Part shown: piece after piece, positions 45,530 to 55,368 of the stretch
Numbering within the stretch: position 1 is the stretch's first letter
How the letters are laid out: the number at the start of each line of letters is the position of its first letter
Made by a program: the position numbers and the translations under genes
DNA from: SZUA-36 sp963727635
Lineage (GTDB): Bacteria; Pseudomonadota; Gammaproteobacteria; Xanthomonadales; SZUA-36
Direction of reading: 5' to 3'
Assembly (NCBI GenBank): GCA_963727635.1
Contig: CAVSHP010000015.1
Coordinates: 372,001 to 436,000, forward strand
Length of the DNA: 64,000 bases
The notes under the pieces: model-generated
The model's input: the letters and a program-made list of their open reading frames with translations, nothing else
What the model was told of the DNA's origin: nothing
The model's database searches: none

Positions 45530-48172
45530 TTGAAGACAACAGCTGAAATTCGCCAGGCTTTCCTGGACTTTTTCGCCGCCCGGCAACACGAGGTGGTGGC
45601 GTCCAGTTCACTGGTTCCGGCGAATGATCCGACACTGCTATTCACCAACGCCGGGATGGTCCAGTTCAAGGATGTGTTCCTGGGTGCGGAGAAACGCGCA
45701 ATACCACGCGCGGCCACTTCGCAAAAATGCGTTCGTGCCGGCGGCAAGCATAATGATCTCGACCAGGTGGGTTATACCGCACGTCACCACACGTTTTTCG
45801 AAATGTTGGGTAACTTCAGTTTTGGCGACTATTTCAAAAAGGACGCAATCCGTTTTGCCTGGAGCCTGCTGACCGAAGATTACGGTCTCGACAAGAGTCG
45901 CTTGTGGGTGACGGTGTATCAGACCGATGACGAGGCCTATGACCTCTGGAGAAATGATATCGGCCTGGCGGCTGACCGCGTAATCCGTATCGGCGACAAG
46001 CCGGGCGGCGGCAAGTACGACAGCGACAATTTCTGGGCCATGGGTGATACCGGTCCCTGTGGTCCCTGTAGCGAAATATTCTATGATCATGGCCCGGAGT
46101 ATCATGGCGGTCTGCCCGGTTCAGAAGATGAGGACGGCGGCCGTTACGTTGAAATATGGAATCTTGTGTTTATGCAGTTCGACCGCTCTGCAGACGGCAC
46201 AATGACACCATTACCCAAGCCCTGTGTCGATACAGGTATGGGTCTTGAACGACTTGCGGCGGTATTGCAGGGTGTACACAGCAATTACCAAACGGACCTG
46301 TTCCAGGCCCTGATCAAGGCCGCGGCAAAGCTGACCAACACGACGGATCTGACCAACAAATCCCTGAATGTCATCGCCGATCACATCCGCGCCTGTGCAT
46401 TCCTGATTGCCGATGGCGTGTTGCCGTCCAACGAAGGCCGTGGCTATGTTTTGCGCCGTATCATTCGGCGGGCGGTGCGTCACGGCTTCAAACTGGGTCA
46501 GAAAAACACTTTTTTTGCCGGCATGACCGCGTCGTTGGTGGAGCAGATGGGTGCCGCGTACCCGTCACTTGTCAGACAGCAGGCAACGATCACAGCGACC
46601 CTCGAAGACGAGGAGAAACGCTTTGCCACTACCCTGGAAAAGGGTTTGGGCCTGTTACAGAACGTGATGGACAAGGCGTCTGCGGCGAACGGTAAAATCG
46701 ATGGGGAGATCGCCTTTACGCTTTACGATACCTATGGTTTCCCGCTGGATCTAACCCAGGATATCGCCCGCGAAAACGATCTCGAGGTCGACCTCGAAGG
46801 CTTTGACACCGAAATGGAGAAGCAGCGTGAACGCGGCCGGACCGCCGGCCAGTTCCAGCACAAGGACCAGATATCAGCAGAGGCCGTGAAAACATTTCCA
46901 GCCACGCGCTTTCTCGGTTACGAACAGCTTTCAACCGACGAGGCGGTGATTGCCGGCATCCTGGTCGATGGCCAGTTGGTCAAACAGATCAGGGAAGGTG
47001 ATTCGGCTGTGCTGGTCCTTGACCAGACACCGTTTTATGCGGAATCCGGTGGCCAGGTGGGCGACACCGGTGTCATCAGGACCGCAGACGCAAAATTCGA
47101 AGTGGCTGACACGGTCAAACTGGGTGGCACATTCTTTGGCCATATAGGCCGGATGACCGCCGGTGTTCTGCAACCGGCTCAACAGGTCTCGGCCGAAGTG
47201 GACGCCAGGCGCCGGCAGTCGATCGTTATTCACCATTCCGCCACACACCTGATGCACCGTGCATTGCGGGATATCCTGGGAACCCACGTCGAACAAAAGG
47301 GTTCACTGGTTGCGCCCGACTATACCCGTTTTGATTTTTCCCATCCCAGGCAACTAAGCACGGACGAATTGCAGCACATTGAACGCCATGTGAACGATGC
47401 AATCCGGGTCAATCCCCTGTCGGTATCGGAAATTATGAGCTTTGATGATGCTTTAAAAACCGGTGCGATGGCCCTGTTTGGCGAAAAGTATGGCGACAAG
47501 GTGCGGGTCCTGCGTTTCGGTGACCTGTCTACCGAACTTTGTGGCGGTACGCATGTGCGCAGGGTAGGGGAAATCGGCCAGTTCAAGATTGTCTCCGAGT
47601 CCGCCATTGGCGCCGGTGTGCGGCGTATCATGGCGGTCGCCGGTGAGGCCGCAGTGGCGCACATCCAGGGTATGGAAAGACAACTTCAGACGGTTGCGCA
47701 CACCCTGAAAGTGGCACCTGATGCTGCTGCTTCCCGCTTGAAGCAATTGCTGGAACGCAGTCATCAACTGGAAAAGGAATTGTCCGCGCTGAAGTCCAGC
47801 ATGGCCAGCTCAGGTAGTGATAGTCTGCTTGAAAAAGCTGATGAAATTAAAGGTATTAAGGTAATTTCCGCGCGTATGGATGACCTCGATTCAACCGGGC
47901 TGAGAGACAGTGTCGATCACCTCAAAGACCGCCTCGGCAGCGCCGTCGTGGTGCTCTCCAGCGTCGAAGGCGAGAAGGTCAGAATTGCCGTTGGTGTCAG
48001 TAAGGACTTGACTACTCGGATAAAAGCTGGAAGTCTGGTAAACTTTGTCGCGAGTCAGGTTGGCGGAAAAGGTGGCGGTCGCCCCGATTTCGCCCAGGCG
48101 GGGGGCAATCGTCCCGATTTATTGGACGATGCGCTTAACTCCGTGTCGGCCTGGGTAGCTGACCAGACTTGA
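45530..48172 (+). CDS. alaS: alanyl-tRNA synthetase
   Basis: 880 residues, full length. The class II core has RQAFLDFFAARQHEVVASSS, SQKCVRAGGKHNDLDQVGYT and DTGMGLERLAAVLQG. The editing domain has HHSATHLMHRALRDILG and LRFGDLSTELCGGTHV, and the C-Ala domain ends QVGGKGGGRPDFAQAGG. The start is TTG 45530, with AGGAAAA before it; no ATG is better placed. It lies between recX and csrA. Confidence 0.97.
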   Translation: MKTTAEIRQAFLDFFAARQHEVVASSSLVPANDPTLLFTNAGMVQFKDVFLGAEKRAIPRAATSQKCVRAGGKHNDLDQVGYTARHHTFFEMLGNFSFGDYFKKDAIRFAWSLLTEDYGLDKSRLWVTVYQTDDEAYDLWRNDIGLAADRVIRIGDKPGGGKYDSDNFWAMGDTGPCGPCSEIFYDHGPEYHGGLPGSEDEDGGRYVEIWNLVFMQFDRSADGTMTPLPKPCVDTGMGLERLAAVLQGVHSNYQTDLFQALIKAAAKLTNTTDLTNKSLNVIADHIRACAFLIADGVLPSNEGRGYVLRRIIRRAVRHGFKLGQKNTFFAGMTASLVEQMGAAYPSLVRQQATITATLEDEEKRFATTLEKGLGLLQNVMDKASAANGKIDGEIAFTLYDTYGFPLDLTQDIARENDLEVDLEGFDTEMEKQRERGRTAGQFQHKDQISAEAVKTFPATRFLGYEQLSTDEAVIAGILVDGQLVKQIREGDSAVLVLDQTPFYAESGGQVGDTGVIRTADAKFEVADTVKLGGTFFGHIGRMTAGVLQPAQQVSAEVDARRRQSIVIHHSATHLMHRALRDILGTHVEQKGSLVAPDYTRFDFSHPRQLSTDELQHIERHVNDAIRVNPLSVSEIMSFDDALKTGAMALFGEKYGDKVRVLRFGDLSTELCGGTHVRRVGEIGQFKIVSESAIGAGVRRIMAVAGEAAVAHIQGMERQLQTVAHTLKVAPDAAASRLKQLLERSHQLEKELSALKSSMASSGSDSLLEKADEIKGIKVISARMDDLDSTGLRDSVDHLKDRLGSAVVVLSSVEGEKVRIAVGVSKDLTTRIKAGSLVNFVASQVGGKGGGRPDFAQAGGNRPDLLDDALNSVSAWVADQT

Positions 48173-48270
48173 AACCACCGACGCAGTTAAAAAGTACCGC
48201 GGGGGTATAGACTTACAATAAAAACAGGGATAAGGTGCTTTCGAAGGCCTGACACCAAAGGAAGGTACGC

Positions 48271-48468
48271 ATGCTTATACTAACAAGACGAGTAGGGGAA
48301 AAACTCGTTATCGGAGAAAATGTGACCATTACTGTTCTGGGAGTGAAGGGTAACCAGATTCGTATCGGTATCGATGCACCACCTGAAGTACAAGTACATC
48401 GTGAAGAAATATTTCAACGCATACTTAAAGAAAGGGAAGAGTTGGACGGTACGCACGGTAACAAGTAA
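48271..48468 (+). CDS. csrA: carbon storage regulator CsrA/RsmA
   Basis: 65 residues. It begins MLILTRRVGEKLVIGENVTI and contains GVKGNQIRIGIDAPPEVQVH, the RNA-binding strands with Arg44-type residues in VHREEIF. CsrA is a dimer that binds GGA in 5' leaders and in sponge sRNAs. AAAGGAAGG precedes the ATG; this GGA may also allow autoregulation. Two sponge RNA candidates lie at 13.5-14.1 kb. It is followed by a terminator and tRNA-Ser, as in Pseudomonas rsmA. Confidence 0.98.
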   Translation: MLILTRRVGEKLVIGENVTITVLGVKGNQIRIGIDAPPEVQVHREEIFQRILKEREELDGTHGNK

Positions 48469-48499
48469 TACACATTTATTCTTTACCCGGAATCAATGA

Positions 48500-48528
48500 A
48501 CCGGTATGCTTCGCATCCCGGTTTTTTT
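48500..48528 (+). terminator. Rho-independent terminator after csrA
   Basis: ACCGG-T-ATGC with GCAT-C-CCGGT (one internal mismatch, TTC loop), followed by seven T residues. It ends the recA-alaS-csrA transcript. Confidence 0.85.
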
Positions 48529-48561
48529 GATCCTTCAAGACCGGTAAAAAATTTGATTTAC

Positions 48562-48652
48562 GGAGAGGTGGCCGAGTGGCTGAAGGCGCTCCCCTGCTAA
48601 GGGAGTATGGGTCAAAAGCCCATCGAGGGTTCGAATCCCTCCCTCTCCGCCA
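48562..48652 (+). tRNA. tRNA-Ser (anticodon GCU)
   Basis: A 91-base class II tRNA. The acceptor stem GGAGAGG pairs with CCTCTCC, the discriminator is G and CCA is encoded. The anticodon loop CTGCTAA gives GCU, there is a long variable arm, and the T-loop is GGTTCGAATCC. It reads AGC/AGU serine codons. Its 3' end is repeated in the downstream tandem array. Confidence 0.97.
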
Positions 48653-49196
48653 GATACAAAAACCCCGCGCTGGCGGGGTTTTTTGTATCTGACGAAGAGG
48701 TTGGTCAGATGCAGAACACCGTGCGCAGCACCAGGGTTCGATTACCGGGCAGGACAGCCCGGGAAGACGTCGACGCAGGAGACGCCCGCAGGGCGAGGGC
48801 CATGGAAGGCCCGAGTCAATCCCTCCCTCTCCGCCAGATACAAAACCCCGCGCTGGCGGGGTTTTTTGTATCTGACGAAGAGGTTGGTCAGATGCAGAAC
48901 ACCGTGCGCAGCACCAGGGTTCGATTACCGGGCAGGAGAGCCCGGGAAGACGTCGACGCAGGAGACGCCCGCAGGGCGAGGGCCATGGAAGGCCCGAGTC
49001 AATCCCTCCCTCTGAAGCGAACACCAAACCCCGCGCTGGCGGGGTTTTTTGTATCTGACGAAGAGGTTGGTCAGATGCAGAACACCGTGCGCAGCACCAG
49101 GGTTCGATTACCGGGCAGGAGAGCCCGGGAAGACGTCGACGCAGGAGACGCCCGCAGGGCGAGGGCCATGGAAGGCCCGAGTCAATCCCTCCCTCT
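48634..49196 (+). repeat. three-copy ~183 bp tandem repeat carrying the tRNA-Ser 3' end
   Basis: Units at 48634-48817, 48818-49000 and 49001-49183, then a 13-base partial copy. Each begins with the tRNA-Ser T-arm/acceptor 3' bases (AATCCCTCCCTCT...). The first two keep CCGCCA; the third diverges after this. Each then has a strong terminator hairpin (CCCCGCG-CTG-GCGGGG type with T-run) and a conserved tail with hairpins CCGGGC-AGGA(C/G)A-GCCCGG and GGGCC-ATGGAA-GGCCC. The only clear differences between copies are single bases. Frames in all directions are open because the unit length is a multiple of three; none looks like a gene. Confidence 0.92.
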
Positions 49197-49343
49197 GGAA
49201 CGAATGGAGCATGCATGCTGAAGGTTTTGCGGCGCTGACAGCAAAGTCACCCGCTCAATAAGGCTGATGGGCTTTGTGCGAGTCTGCTTCGCCTTGTCGA
49301 ATAACCCTTTGCAGGTTTTACCGGGTGTTACAGAATCCTGACT

Positions 49344-50363
49344 TCAGTTGAACAGTCGCCTGGCTTCATCCAGACCACTTTGATGGGCGGCAATGAGCTT
49401 GTCGAAATTTGCGTTGGTGACCTCATCGACCAATTGACGGGCGGGGTCGGCGTCGTAGTACGCGATCGAGCGCTTGATACCGTCGCGGTAGCGGCGGGTT
49501 GCGACGAAATCGGGCACGAAGCGTTTGATCTTGGTGTTGTCCAGCACCATTGAACTCGCCTTATCACCGTGCAGGCCACCCAGCATATCCGGCAGGCATG
49601 CCGCAATAAAATCCGATGCGATATGCACCACATCCAGTTTGTCGACACCGGCAGCCTCGGCAGTGGCTTCATAAATCTGGTTCCAGCTGAGCACCTCATC
49701 GGAGGTGATGTGAAAAGCGTGCCCGATAGATCCCTGGTGACCGAACAGGCCGAGCAGGCCTTTTGCGAAATCGGCGTTATGCGTGAGTTGCCACAATGAC
49801 GTGCCATCTCCTGGTATGACGATGGGCAAACCCTTGCGCATGCGGTCAATGACCGTGAAAGGCCGTTGCCAGCTGTTAAAAGACAGCGGTATGACGGTTT
49901 CATCATAGGTGAAAGACGGGCGCACGATGGTTGCCGGAAAGCCGTTATCACGCAATTCCCTGTTCAGGTACAACTCACAGTCGATCTTGTCACGCGAGTA
50001 GGACCAGAATGGATTGACCAAAGGTGTTGATTCGGTAACGAGGTAATCGATGACGGGCTTCTGGTAAGCGCTGGCCGAACTGATGAAAATGAACTGTCCG
50101 ACTTTCCCCCGGAAAATTTCCAGCCGCTTTTTCAGGTCATCGGGGTGAAATGAAACGAAGTCCACCACCACGTCCCAGAAGGTGTCGCCCAGTGCAAGCC
50201 TGCTGCTGTCCACGTCGGAGATGTCAGCCAGTATCTGCTTGGCGCCGGGAATGAATCTCCGCTTGCCCCGGTTGAGTAAACTCAGGTCGAGTCCCCGCTG
50301 CACGGCCAACGTTGCACATGCCGTGCTGATGATTCCGGTTCCTCCAATAAACAGTATCTTCAT
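49344..50363 (-). CDS. NAD-dependent epimerase/dehydratase (extended SDR)
   Basis: 339 residues. The N-terminal Rossmann motif is MKILFIGGTGIISTACATLA, a GGTGxIS variant seen in the atypical/CSP41-like extended SDRs. The active-site part is FISSASAYQKP with YSRDKIDCE (Y-x-x-x-K). The C-terminal half has LTHNADFAKGLLGLFG, typical of sugar-nucleotide epimerase/dehydratase relatives. The substrate is not deducible. It stands alone between the repeat array and pruA. Confidence 0.85.
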   Translation of the reverse strand: MKILFIGGTGIISTACATLAVQRGLDLSLLNRGKRRFIPGAKQILADISDVDSSRLALGDTFWDVVVDFVSFHPDDLKKRLEIFRGKVGQFIFISSASAYQKPVIDYLVTESTPLVNPFWSYSRDKIDCELYLNRELRDNGFPATIVRPSFTYDETVIPLSFNSWQRPFTVIDRMRKGLPIVIPGDGTSLWQLTHNADFAKGLLGLFGHQGSIGHAFHITSDEVLSWNQIYEATAEAAGVDKLDVVHIASDFIAACLPDMLGGLHGDKASSMVLDNTKIKRFVPDFVATRRYRDGIKRSIAYYDADPARQLVDEVTNANFDKLIAAHQSGLDEARRLFN

Positions 50364-50491
50364 AATCGGGTCTTCCTAGTCCCGCCGGGCGTCGCGGTGG
50401 ATAGATCAACTTGACGTACGACAACCGGTTTTGTGTTTAATTCGAGGTGCATGGCATTCGCCAGGTCAGCTTGCACCACACCTGGCTCAGG

Positions 50492-52135
50492 TCACTCCTC
50501 ATCCATAAACGGATACTGGAATGCCTCGGGGGCATCGAAGGTTTCCTTGATCGTCCGTGTGGAAACCCAGCGCAACAGGTTCAGGTAGGAGCCCGCCTTG
50601 TCGTTGGTGCCGGATGCGCGGGCGCCGCCAAACGGTTGTTGTCCGACCACCGCGCCGGTGGGTTTGTCATTGATGTAGAAATTACCGGCAGCGTTTTCCA
50701 GCTTGCTCAGGGCCAGGCTGACCGCGGTCCGCTCGCTGGCGAACACGGCGCCGGTCAGGGCGTAGATGGAGGTCTGGTCGCATAGCTCCAGCGTTTCAGC
50801 ATATTTTTCGTCATCGTAGACATAGATGGTCATCACCGGTCCGAAGATTTCCTCTTCCATGGTCCGGTAGTGCGGATCGTCGGCGAGGATCACGGTGGGC
50901 TCGATAAAATAGCCCTCGCTGTCATCGTAACCACCGCCGATGATGATCCTGGCGTCATCCGCTTTCTTCGTGTATTCGATGAATTCGGTGATGGTCGTAA
51001 ACGCGTTCTCATCGATAACAGCGTTGAAGAAATTGCCAAAGTCGGTAACCGGGCCCATCTTGATTTTGGCCATGTCGTGTTCCAGCCCCTTGTGCACTTC
51101 CGGCCACAGAGATCGCGGAATATAGGCGCGTGAAGCCGCCGAGCATTTTTGCCCCTGGAATTCAAATGCACCGCGGATGATCGCCGTCACGACCTTCTTC
51201 ACGTTGGCGCTTGAGTGGGCAAAAATAAAGTCCTTGCCGCCGGTTTCACCGACGATACGCGGATAGGATTTGTACTTGTCGATGTTGCTACCGACCGTCT
51301 GCCACATCTGGTGGAAAACAGCGGTCGATCCGGTGAAGTGGATACCGCCGAGATCGCGGTGGTCGAGGCAAACCCTGCCAACCATGGAGCCGCGTCCGGG
51401 GATAAAATTGATGACGCCATCGGGCAGGCCGGCTTCCTTGAGTATCTGCATGATCAAATAGGGCGTGTACACACACGACGAGGCAGGCTTGAGCAGGACC
51501 GTGTTACCCATGATCGCCGGCGCCGTCGCCAGGTTGCCGGCGATGGCGGTGAAATTGAAAGGCGCCACCGCAAACACGAAGCCTTCCAGCGGGCGTTGTT
51601 GCACCGAGTTCCAAACACCCTTTGGTGAAAAGAGCGGCTGGTCGCTGTAAACCTGTTGCGCAAAATAGACATTGAAACGCAGGAAATCGATCAATTCACA
51701 GGCTGCATCGATTTCGGCCTGGAAGGCGCTCTTGCTGGTCGACAGCATGCTGATGGCATTCATGACATAGCGGTATTTGCCCGACAGCAGTTCGGCCGCC
51801 TTGAGAAAGATACCGGCGCGCTCTTCCCAGCGTAATGCCGCCCACTGCTGCTTGGCGGCCATGGCTGCATCGATAGCCTGCGCGATTTCAGCCTCACCGG
51901 CCTGGTGGTAGTCCGCCAGTACATGCTGGTGATCATGTGGCATGACCGCCTGGCCGAGATTGCCGGTGCGGACTTCCTTGCCGCCAATGATCAGCGGTAT
52001 CTCAATCCGTTTGCCGGCGATCTCATCGAGCGCGGCTTTCAGTTTTGCACGCTCGGGTGAACCGGGAGCGTAGTCATAAATCGGTTCGTTGAACGGCATC
52101 GGGACTTTGAGAATGGCATTGTTGAGCAGATTCAT
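50492..52135 (-). CDS. pruA: L-glutamate gamma-semialdehyde (P5C) dehydrogenase
   Basis: 547 residues of the ALDH4A1 type. It opens MNLLNNAILKVPMPFNEPIY and has IPLIIGGKEVRTG, the catalytic glutamate in IVGETGGKDFIFAH and the catalytic cysteine in FEFQGQKCSAASRAYIP. It ends QPFGGARASGTNDKAG and QYPFMDEE. It oxidises P5C/glutamate semialdehyde to glutamate. I chose ATG 52135; an upstream in-frame ATG at 52159 adds eight non-conserved residues. A second P5C dehydrogenase is present in PutA at 58.6 kb. Confidence 0.93.
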   Translation of the reverse strand: MNLLNNAILKVPMPFNEPIYDYAPGSPERAKLKAALDEIAGKRIEIPLIIGGKEVRTGNLGQAVMPHDHQHVLADYHQAGEAEIAQAIDAAMAAKQQWAALRWEERAGIFLKAAELLSGKYRYVMNAISMLSTSKSAFQAEIDAACELIDFLRFNVYFAQQVYSDQPLFSPKGVWNSVQQRPLEGFVFAVAPFNFTAIAGNLATAPAIMGNTVLLKPASSCVYTPYLIMQILKEAGLPDGVINFIPGRGSMVGRVCLDHRDLGGIHFTGSTAVFHQMWQTVGSNIDKYKSYPRIVGETGGKDFIFAHSSANVKKVVTAIIRGAFEFQGQKCSAASRAYIPRSLWPEVHKGLEHDMAKIKMGPVTDFGNFFNAVIDENAFTTITEFIEYTKKADDARIIIGGGYDDSEGYFIEPTVILADDPHYRTMEEEIFGPVMTIYVYDDEKYAETLELCDQTSIYALTGAVFASERTAVSLALSKLENAAGNFYINDKPTGAVVGQQPFGGARASGTNDKAGSYLNLLRWVSTRTIKETFDAPEAFQYPFMDEE

Positions 52136-52326
52136 GGGGTACACCTTTTTGTCTTTCAAACTGTGAGTGCAGGGTTGTTCATGTAAGCGGATATTTTACA
52201 GTGTTTTCAGGTGTAGTCCGACCTCTGCATCCAACTTATCTGCTGTATTCTGACCTGCAGGTACAGCAGAAAGTTACGCCATACGCCAGGCAGTCCGCTG
52301 CTTCACACGGTGCTATTTTTGTGCGC

Positions 52327-52686
52327 CTAGCGATTGACGTCTTCCCAGCAAACCGGACTCACGTCGTCGTGTTTCAGACGGCGTTTGCCCATGCGATCAA
52401 TACGCATGGTCAGACGGCAGGCCGGGTCCGGGCAGACGCAGCGGCTATCGGTTTCCATCCAGTCAGCGGGGTGGCATTGGCGTTGCTTGGCAGGTAACAA
52501 CGGAATGACCGACTGTAATGCGAACAGGCAGAAATCCTTCTGGGCCGGCAACGAAATCTTGCCGCCCTTGAGATAAAAATGGTCACCTGTGGCCATGTTG
52601 CAGGTGCAATGACCCTCGATCGATTCCACCTCGACTTTAAGGTCATACAGTTCAAATTCGTCAGCCTGGTTCGGGTTTTTATTCAT
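52327..52686 (-). CDS. TIGR04076-like small protein
   Basis: 119 residues: FELYDLKVEVESIEGHCTCN, GDHFYLKGGKISLP, CLFALQSVIPLLPAKQR and CPDPACRLTMRID. This matches the pattern I recall for the TIGR04076 family (short, cysteine-containing, 'YDLKVTV... GD.F.VKGG... CLYALQSLLPLL... CPDP'). The family has no known function. Confidence 0.65.
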   Translation of the reverse strand: MNKNPNQADEFELYDLKVEVESIEGHCTCNMATGDHFYLKGGKISLPAQKDFCLFALQSVIPLLPAKQRQCHPADWMETDSRCVCPDPACRLTMRIDRMGKRRLKHDDVSPVCWEDVNR

Positions 52687-52756
52687 GATATTCCATCCAC
52701 TTCATATTCCATCCACTTCGGCAGAGCCCGCACGGACATGTGCCCGTTGATTGGTT

Positions 52757-54079
52757 TCAGAAGATTATCGCCGCATAGCCGGGCAGTTTCACGATCGACA
52801 ACCATATCGAAATGATCGCGCCGATAACAAGTATCACGTTACGGCCGGTACTTGCCCTGTGCGGACCCATCACCTGCCGGCGGTTCACCAGCACGATGAC
52901 GATAATCATCACCATCGGTATCAGCAAAGCATTGACACCCATCAGCAGCAGGACTTTCAAAAGGGCCGGAAAATTCCAGAACGGGGCCAGGATCGCGGGT
53001 GCGAAAACCCAGAACTTCAGCATGTGTTTGAATGGTACGTTATCCGCCCTGTCATGCCAGTCGTAACCAAACATATCGAGCATCCAGTAAGTGATGACCT
53101 GCGCCACCACGATAAAGGTGGTCAGCGCCGCCAGGCAAATACCAATCGAGAAAATCAGCGGTCCGAGGAAACCAAGACCGGCGGGGAATGCTTTGACCAG
53201 CACTTTTGCTGCTTCGTGCACCGTGTCGATCTCGGCATGATCCGCCAGGCTGTACAGCGCAAAACCACCCGCCACCACCACGAATATCGAATAGCAACCA
53301 AACACCACTCCAAGGTTGATGACCGCCTTGTGGAATTCCCGTTTCAGGTCCGGTGTCCCCTTGCTGTTGTCTGCGCTCATGTACGGGATACCCAACAGGG
53401 CAGCCGGCGCCAATGCCGTACCGATAATGGCCATGATGGACTGCCATGAAAGACGCGGGCTGTCTGAACCGGGGACTGCGAGATTGTCCGGAATCCGCGG
53501 AACAAAACCGTTGATGATCGCGTGCCACTCCTGGAAGCCACGCAGGGCAACCACCAGGAAGCAGACGAGCATGACGACCATCAACACGGTCATGGCCTTT
53601 TGCATGCGCTCATAGCCGTTTGATGAAAGCAGCCAGTAAATACCGGCGGCAACCAGCAGGGACAGCCCAGCCTCGGCGAATCTGTAGGCCTCCATGTAAT
53701 CTGCCGTGGCGCCGTTTTCGGGCGGATAGAAAGTAAACACGGACATCAGCGCCGAGGTCATGACGGACATCTGACCCATACCCACCAGCAAATGCACAGG
53801 CACGTTGATCAACAGGATGAACCAGGCAACCGCCGGATGGATGTTTGACCTGATCAGTGACAGCATACCCTGATCGGTATTCAGAAGACCGATACGTGAT
53901 GCGGAGTCCACATAGATGACAAACAAGGGCAGGATAGCGACCACGACCCAGAGCAGGTCATAGCGGAACCAGGCACCGGCGAGAATGAACGTGGCAACCG
54001 CGCCCGCACCCATCGTGCCTGCAGCCATCACCGCTGCGGGCCCCACAATCCTGGAAAATAAACCGGCAGTCTTACTCAT
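52757..54079 (-). CDS. Nramp-related membrane transporter
   Basis: 440 residues, about eleven hydrophobic segments, with the Nramp-like order (FSRIVGPAAVMAAGTMGAGA, PLFVIYVDSASRIGLL, TALAPAALLGIPYMSADNSK). The two canonical metal-binding motifs are changed: TM1 'DPGN' reads GAGA and TM6 'MPH' is not present (LLGIPYMS). It therefore should not be assumed to carry Mn2+ or Fe2+. It is adjacent to an aldo/keto reductase and a TIGR04076-like gene. Confidence 0.7.
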   Translation of the reverse strand: MSKTAGLFSRIVGPAAVMAAGTMGAGAVATFILAGAWFRYDLLWVVVAILPLFVIYVDSASRIGLLNTDQGMLSLIRSNIHPAVAWFILLINVPVHLLVGMGQMSVMTSALMSVFTFYPPENGATADYMEAYRFAEAGLSLLVAAGIYWLLSSNGYERMQKAMTVLMVVMLVCFLVVALRGFQEWHAIINGFVPRIPDNLAVPGSDSPRLSWQSIMAIIGTALAPAALLGIPYMSADNSKGTPDLKREFHKAVINLGVVFGCYSIFVVVAGGFALYSLADHAEIDTVHEAAKVLVKAFPAGLGFLGPLIFSIGICLAALTTFIVVAQVITYWMLDMFGYDWHDRADNVPFKHMLKFWVFAPAILAPFWNFPALLKVLLLMGVNALLIPMVMIIVIVLVNRRQVMGPHRASTGRNVILVIGAIISIWLSIVKLPGYAAIIF

Positions 54080-54099
54080 ACATCATTCACCGGCATCAT

Positions 54100-55168
54100 T
54101 CACCGGGAAGTGTCTCCCGCCTGGTTGAGGTTGTACTTCATGATTCGTCCGTGGCGGCCATCCCGGTCACGTTCAATATCATAGACGTCGCCGGGGATGC
54201 GCGATCCTGAATCAATGACCGACTCGATGGCTGCAAGCTCCGCCGTCTCCAGCTTCAGACACGCGATTTTTTGCAAACTTTCAAGGTGCCTGGCATTGCG
54301 CGCGCCGATAATGACCGCCGCTACGGATTTTTGTTGCAAGACATAGCGGGCCGCAACTTCCGCAATATTTACAGCGTGCGCCTCTGCGATGTTTTGCAAA
54401 ACCCGCAGTAATTGCTGAAAGATATCGAAGCCGCCGATTTCTTCCATGATCAGCTGGTATTTGACCAGTGACCTGTTTTCCGAATATTGCCCGGCTGCCG
54501 CCCCGAGATACTTTTCCGTCAGGAATCCACCTGCCACGGTTCCGTAGCACAGATATGACATGTCATGCTGCTGGATGAATTCCTGCATGCGGCCTGCTGG
54601 CCGGTCGTCAAGCACCGAATACTGGACCTGGTTGGTGATCAGCGGACAACCCGCATCCAGCATTTCACGCAAACCGGCCAGATTGAAATTGGTTGCGCCG
54701 ATATATCTGATTTTACCGGCTTTCTGCAAATCGACGAGGTGCAGACAGACATCGACATAACGCGGTACCGAATAGTCCCACCAGGCAAATTGCACCAGGT
54801 CGAGTCTCTCGACACCCAGGCGGGTGAGAGAACGGTCTATGATTTTTTCAGTGTCCGCTTTCGATACCTTCGCCAGGGCATCCAGGTCGGGTACGTACTT
54901 GGTGTGTATCTGCACCGGGGGAAGTTCGCCATTGTTGATCTCATGCTCGATGTTTCCGCAGAAACTTCCCGATCAGTTCCTCGACCCCGGTGTAGATGTC
55001 CGCACAGTCAAACGTCGTGATCCCGGCGCTTACAAAATCACGCATATCGGCGATCGCCTGCCGTTCATCAATGTGCCCGTGGCCACCCGCCAGTTGCCAT
55101 CCGCCCTTGATGACTTTCGAGATGGAATAATCATCCCTGAGTGTCGTTCGTAGTTGCCTGAGATCCAT
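54100..55168 (-). CDS. aldo/keto reductase, one frameshift
   Basis: About 355 codons in two frames joined near 54930. The N-terminal part has SKVIKGGWQLAGGHGHID, ITTFDCADIYTGVEELIGKF (catalytic Asp-Tyr context). The second part has VQIHTKYVPDLD (Lys), SLTRLGVERLDLVQFAWWDY, IRYIGATNFN and AAVIIGARNARHLESL. The (beta/alpha)8 NADPH-dependent reductase family acts on many carbonyls; the substrate is unknown. ATG 55168 (MDLRQLRTTL) is the best start. Confidence 0.8.
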
Positions 55169-55368
55169 CCGATCAAGCGACCTCCTGGCGCATGAATTGC
55201 AAATCGATAATCGTGGGAAATGAGCACCGTGGTGCGCGGTCACTTTACCATGAAGCATCTGTTTCGAAACGGACACAGTGTGGTGTTAAACGAAAAAACC
55301 GGTATTTATTGCGTTATGCCTGATAGTTTGATTTGATTGTCGCCGGCGCGAATGCGAGGAGAATACAA

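Noticed and set aside
48476..49261. Long reading frames on both strands through the tRNA-Ser repeat array
   Set aside because: The 183-base period keeps all frames open; the products are repetitive and include the tRNA itself.
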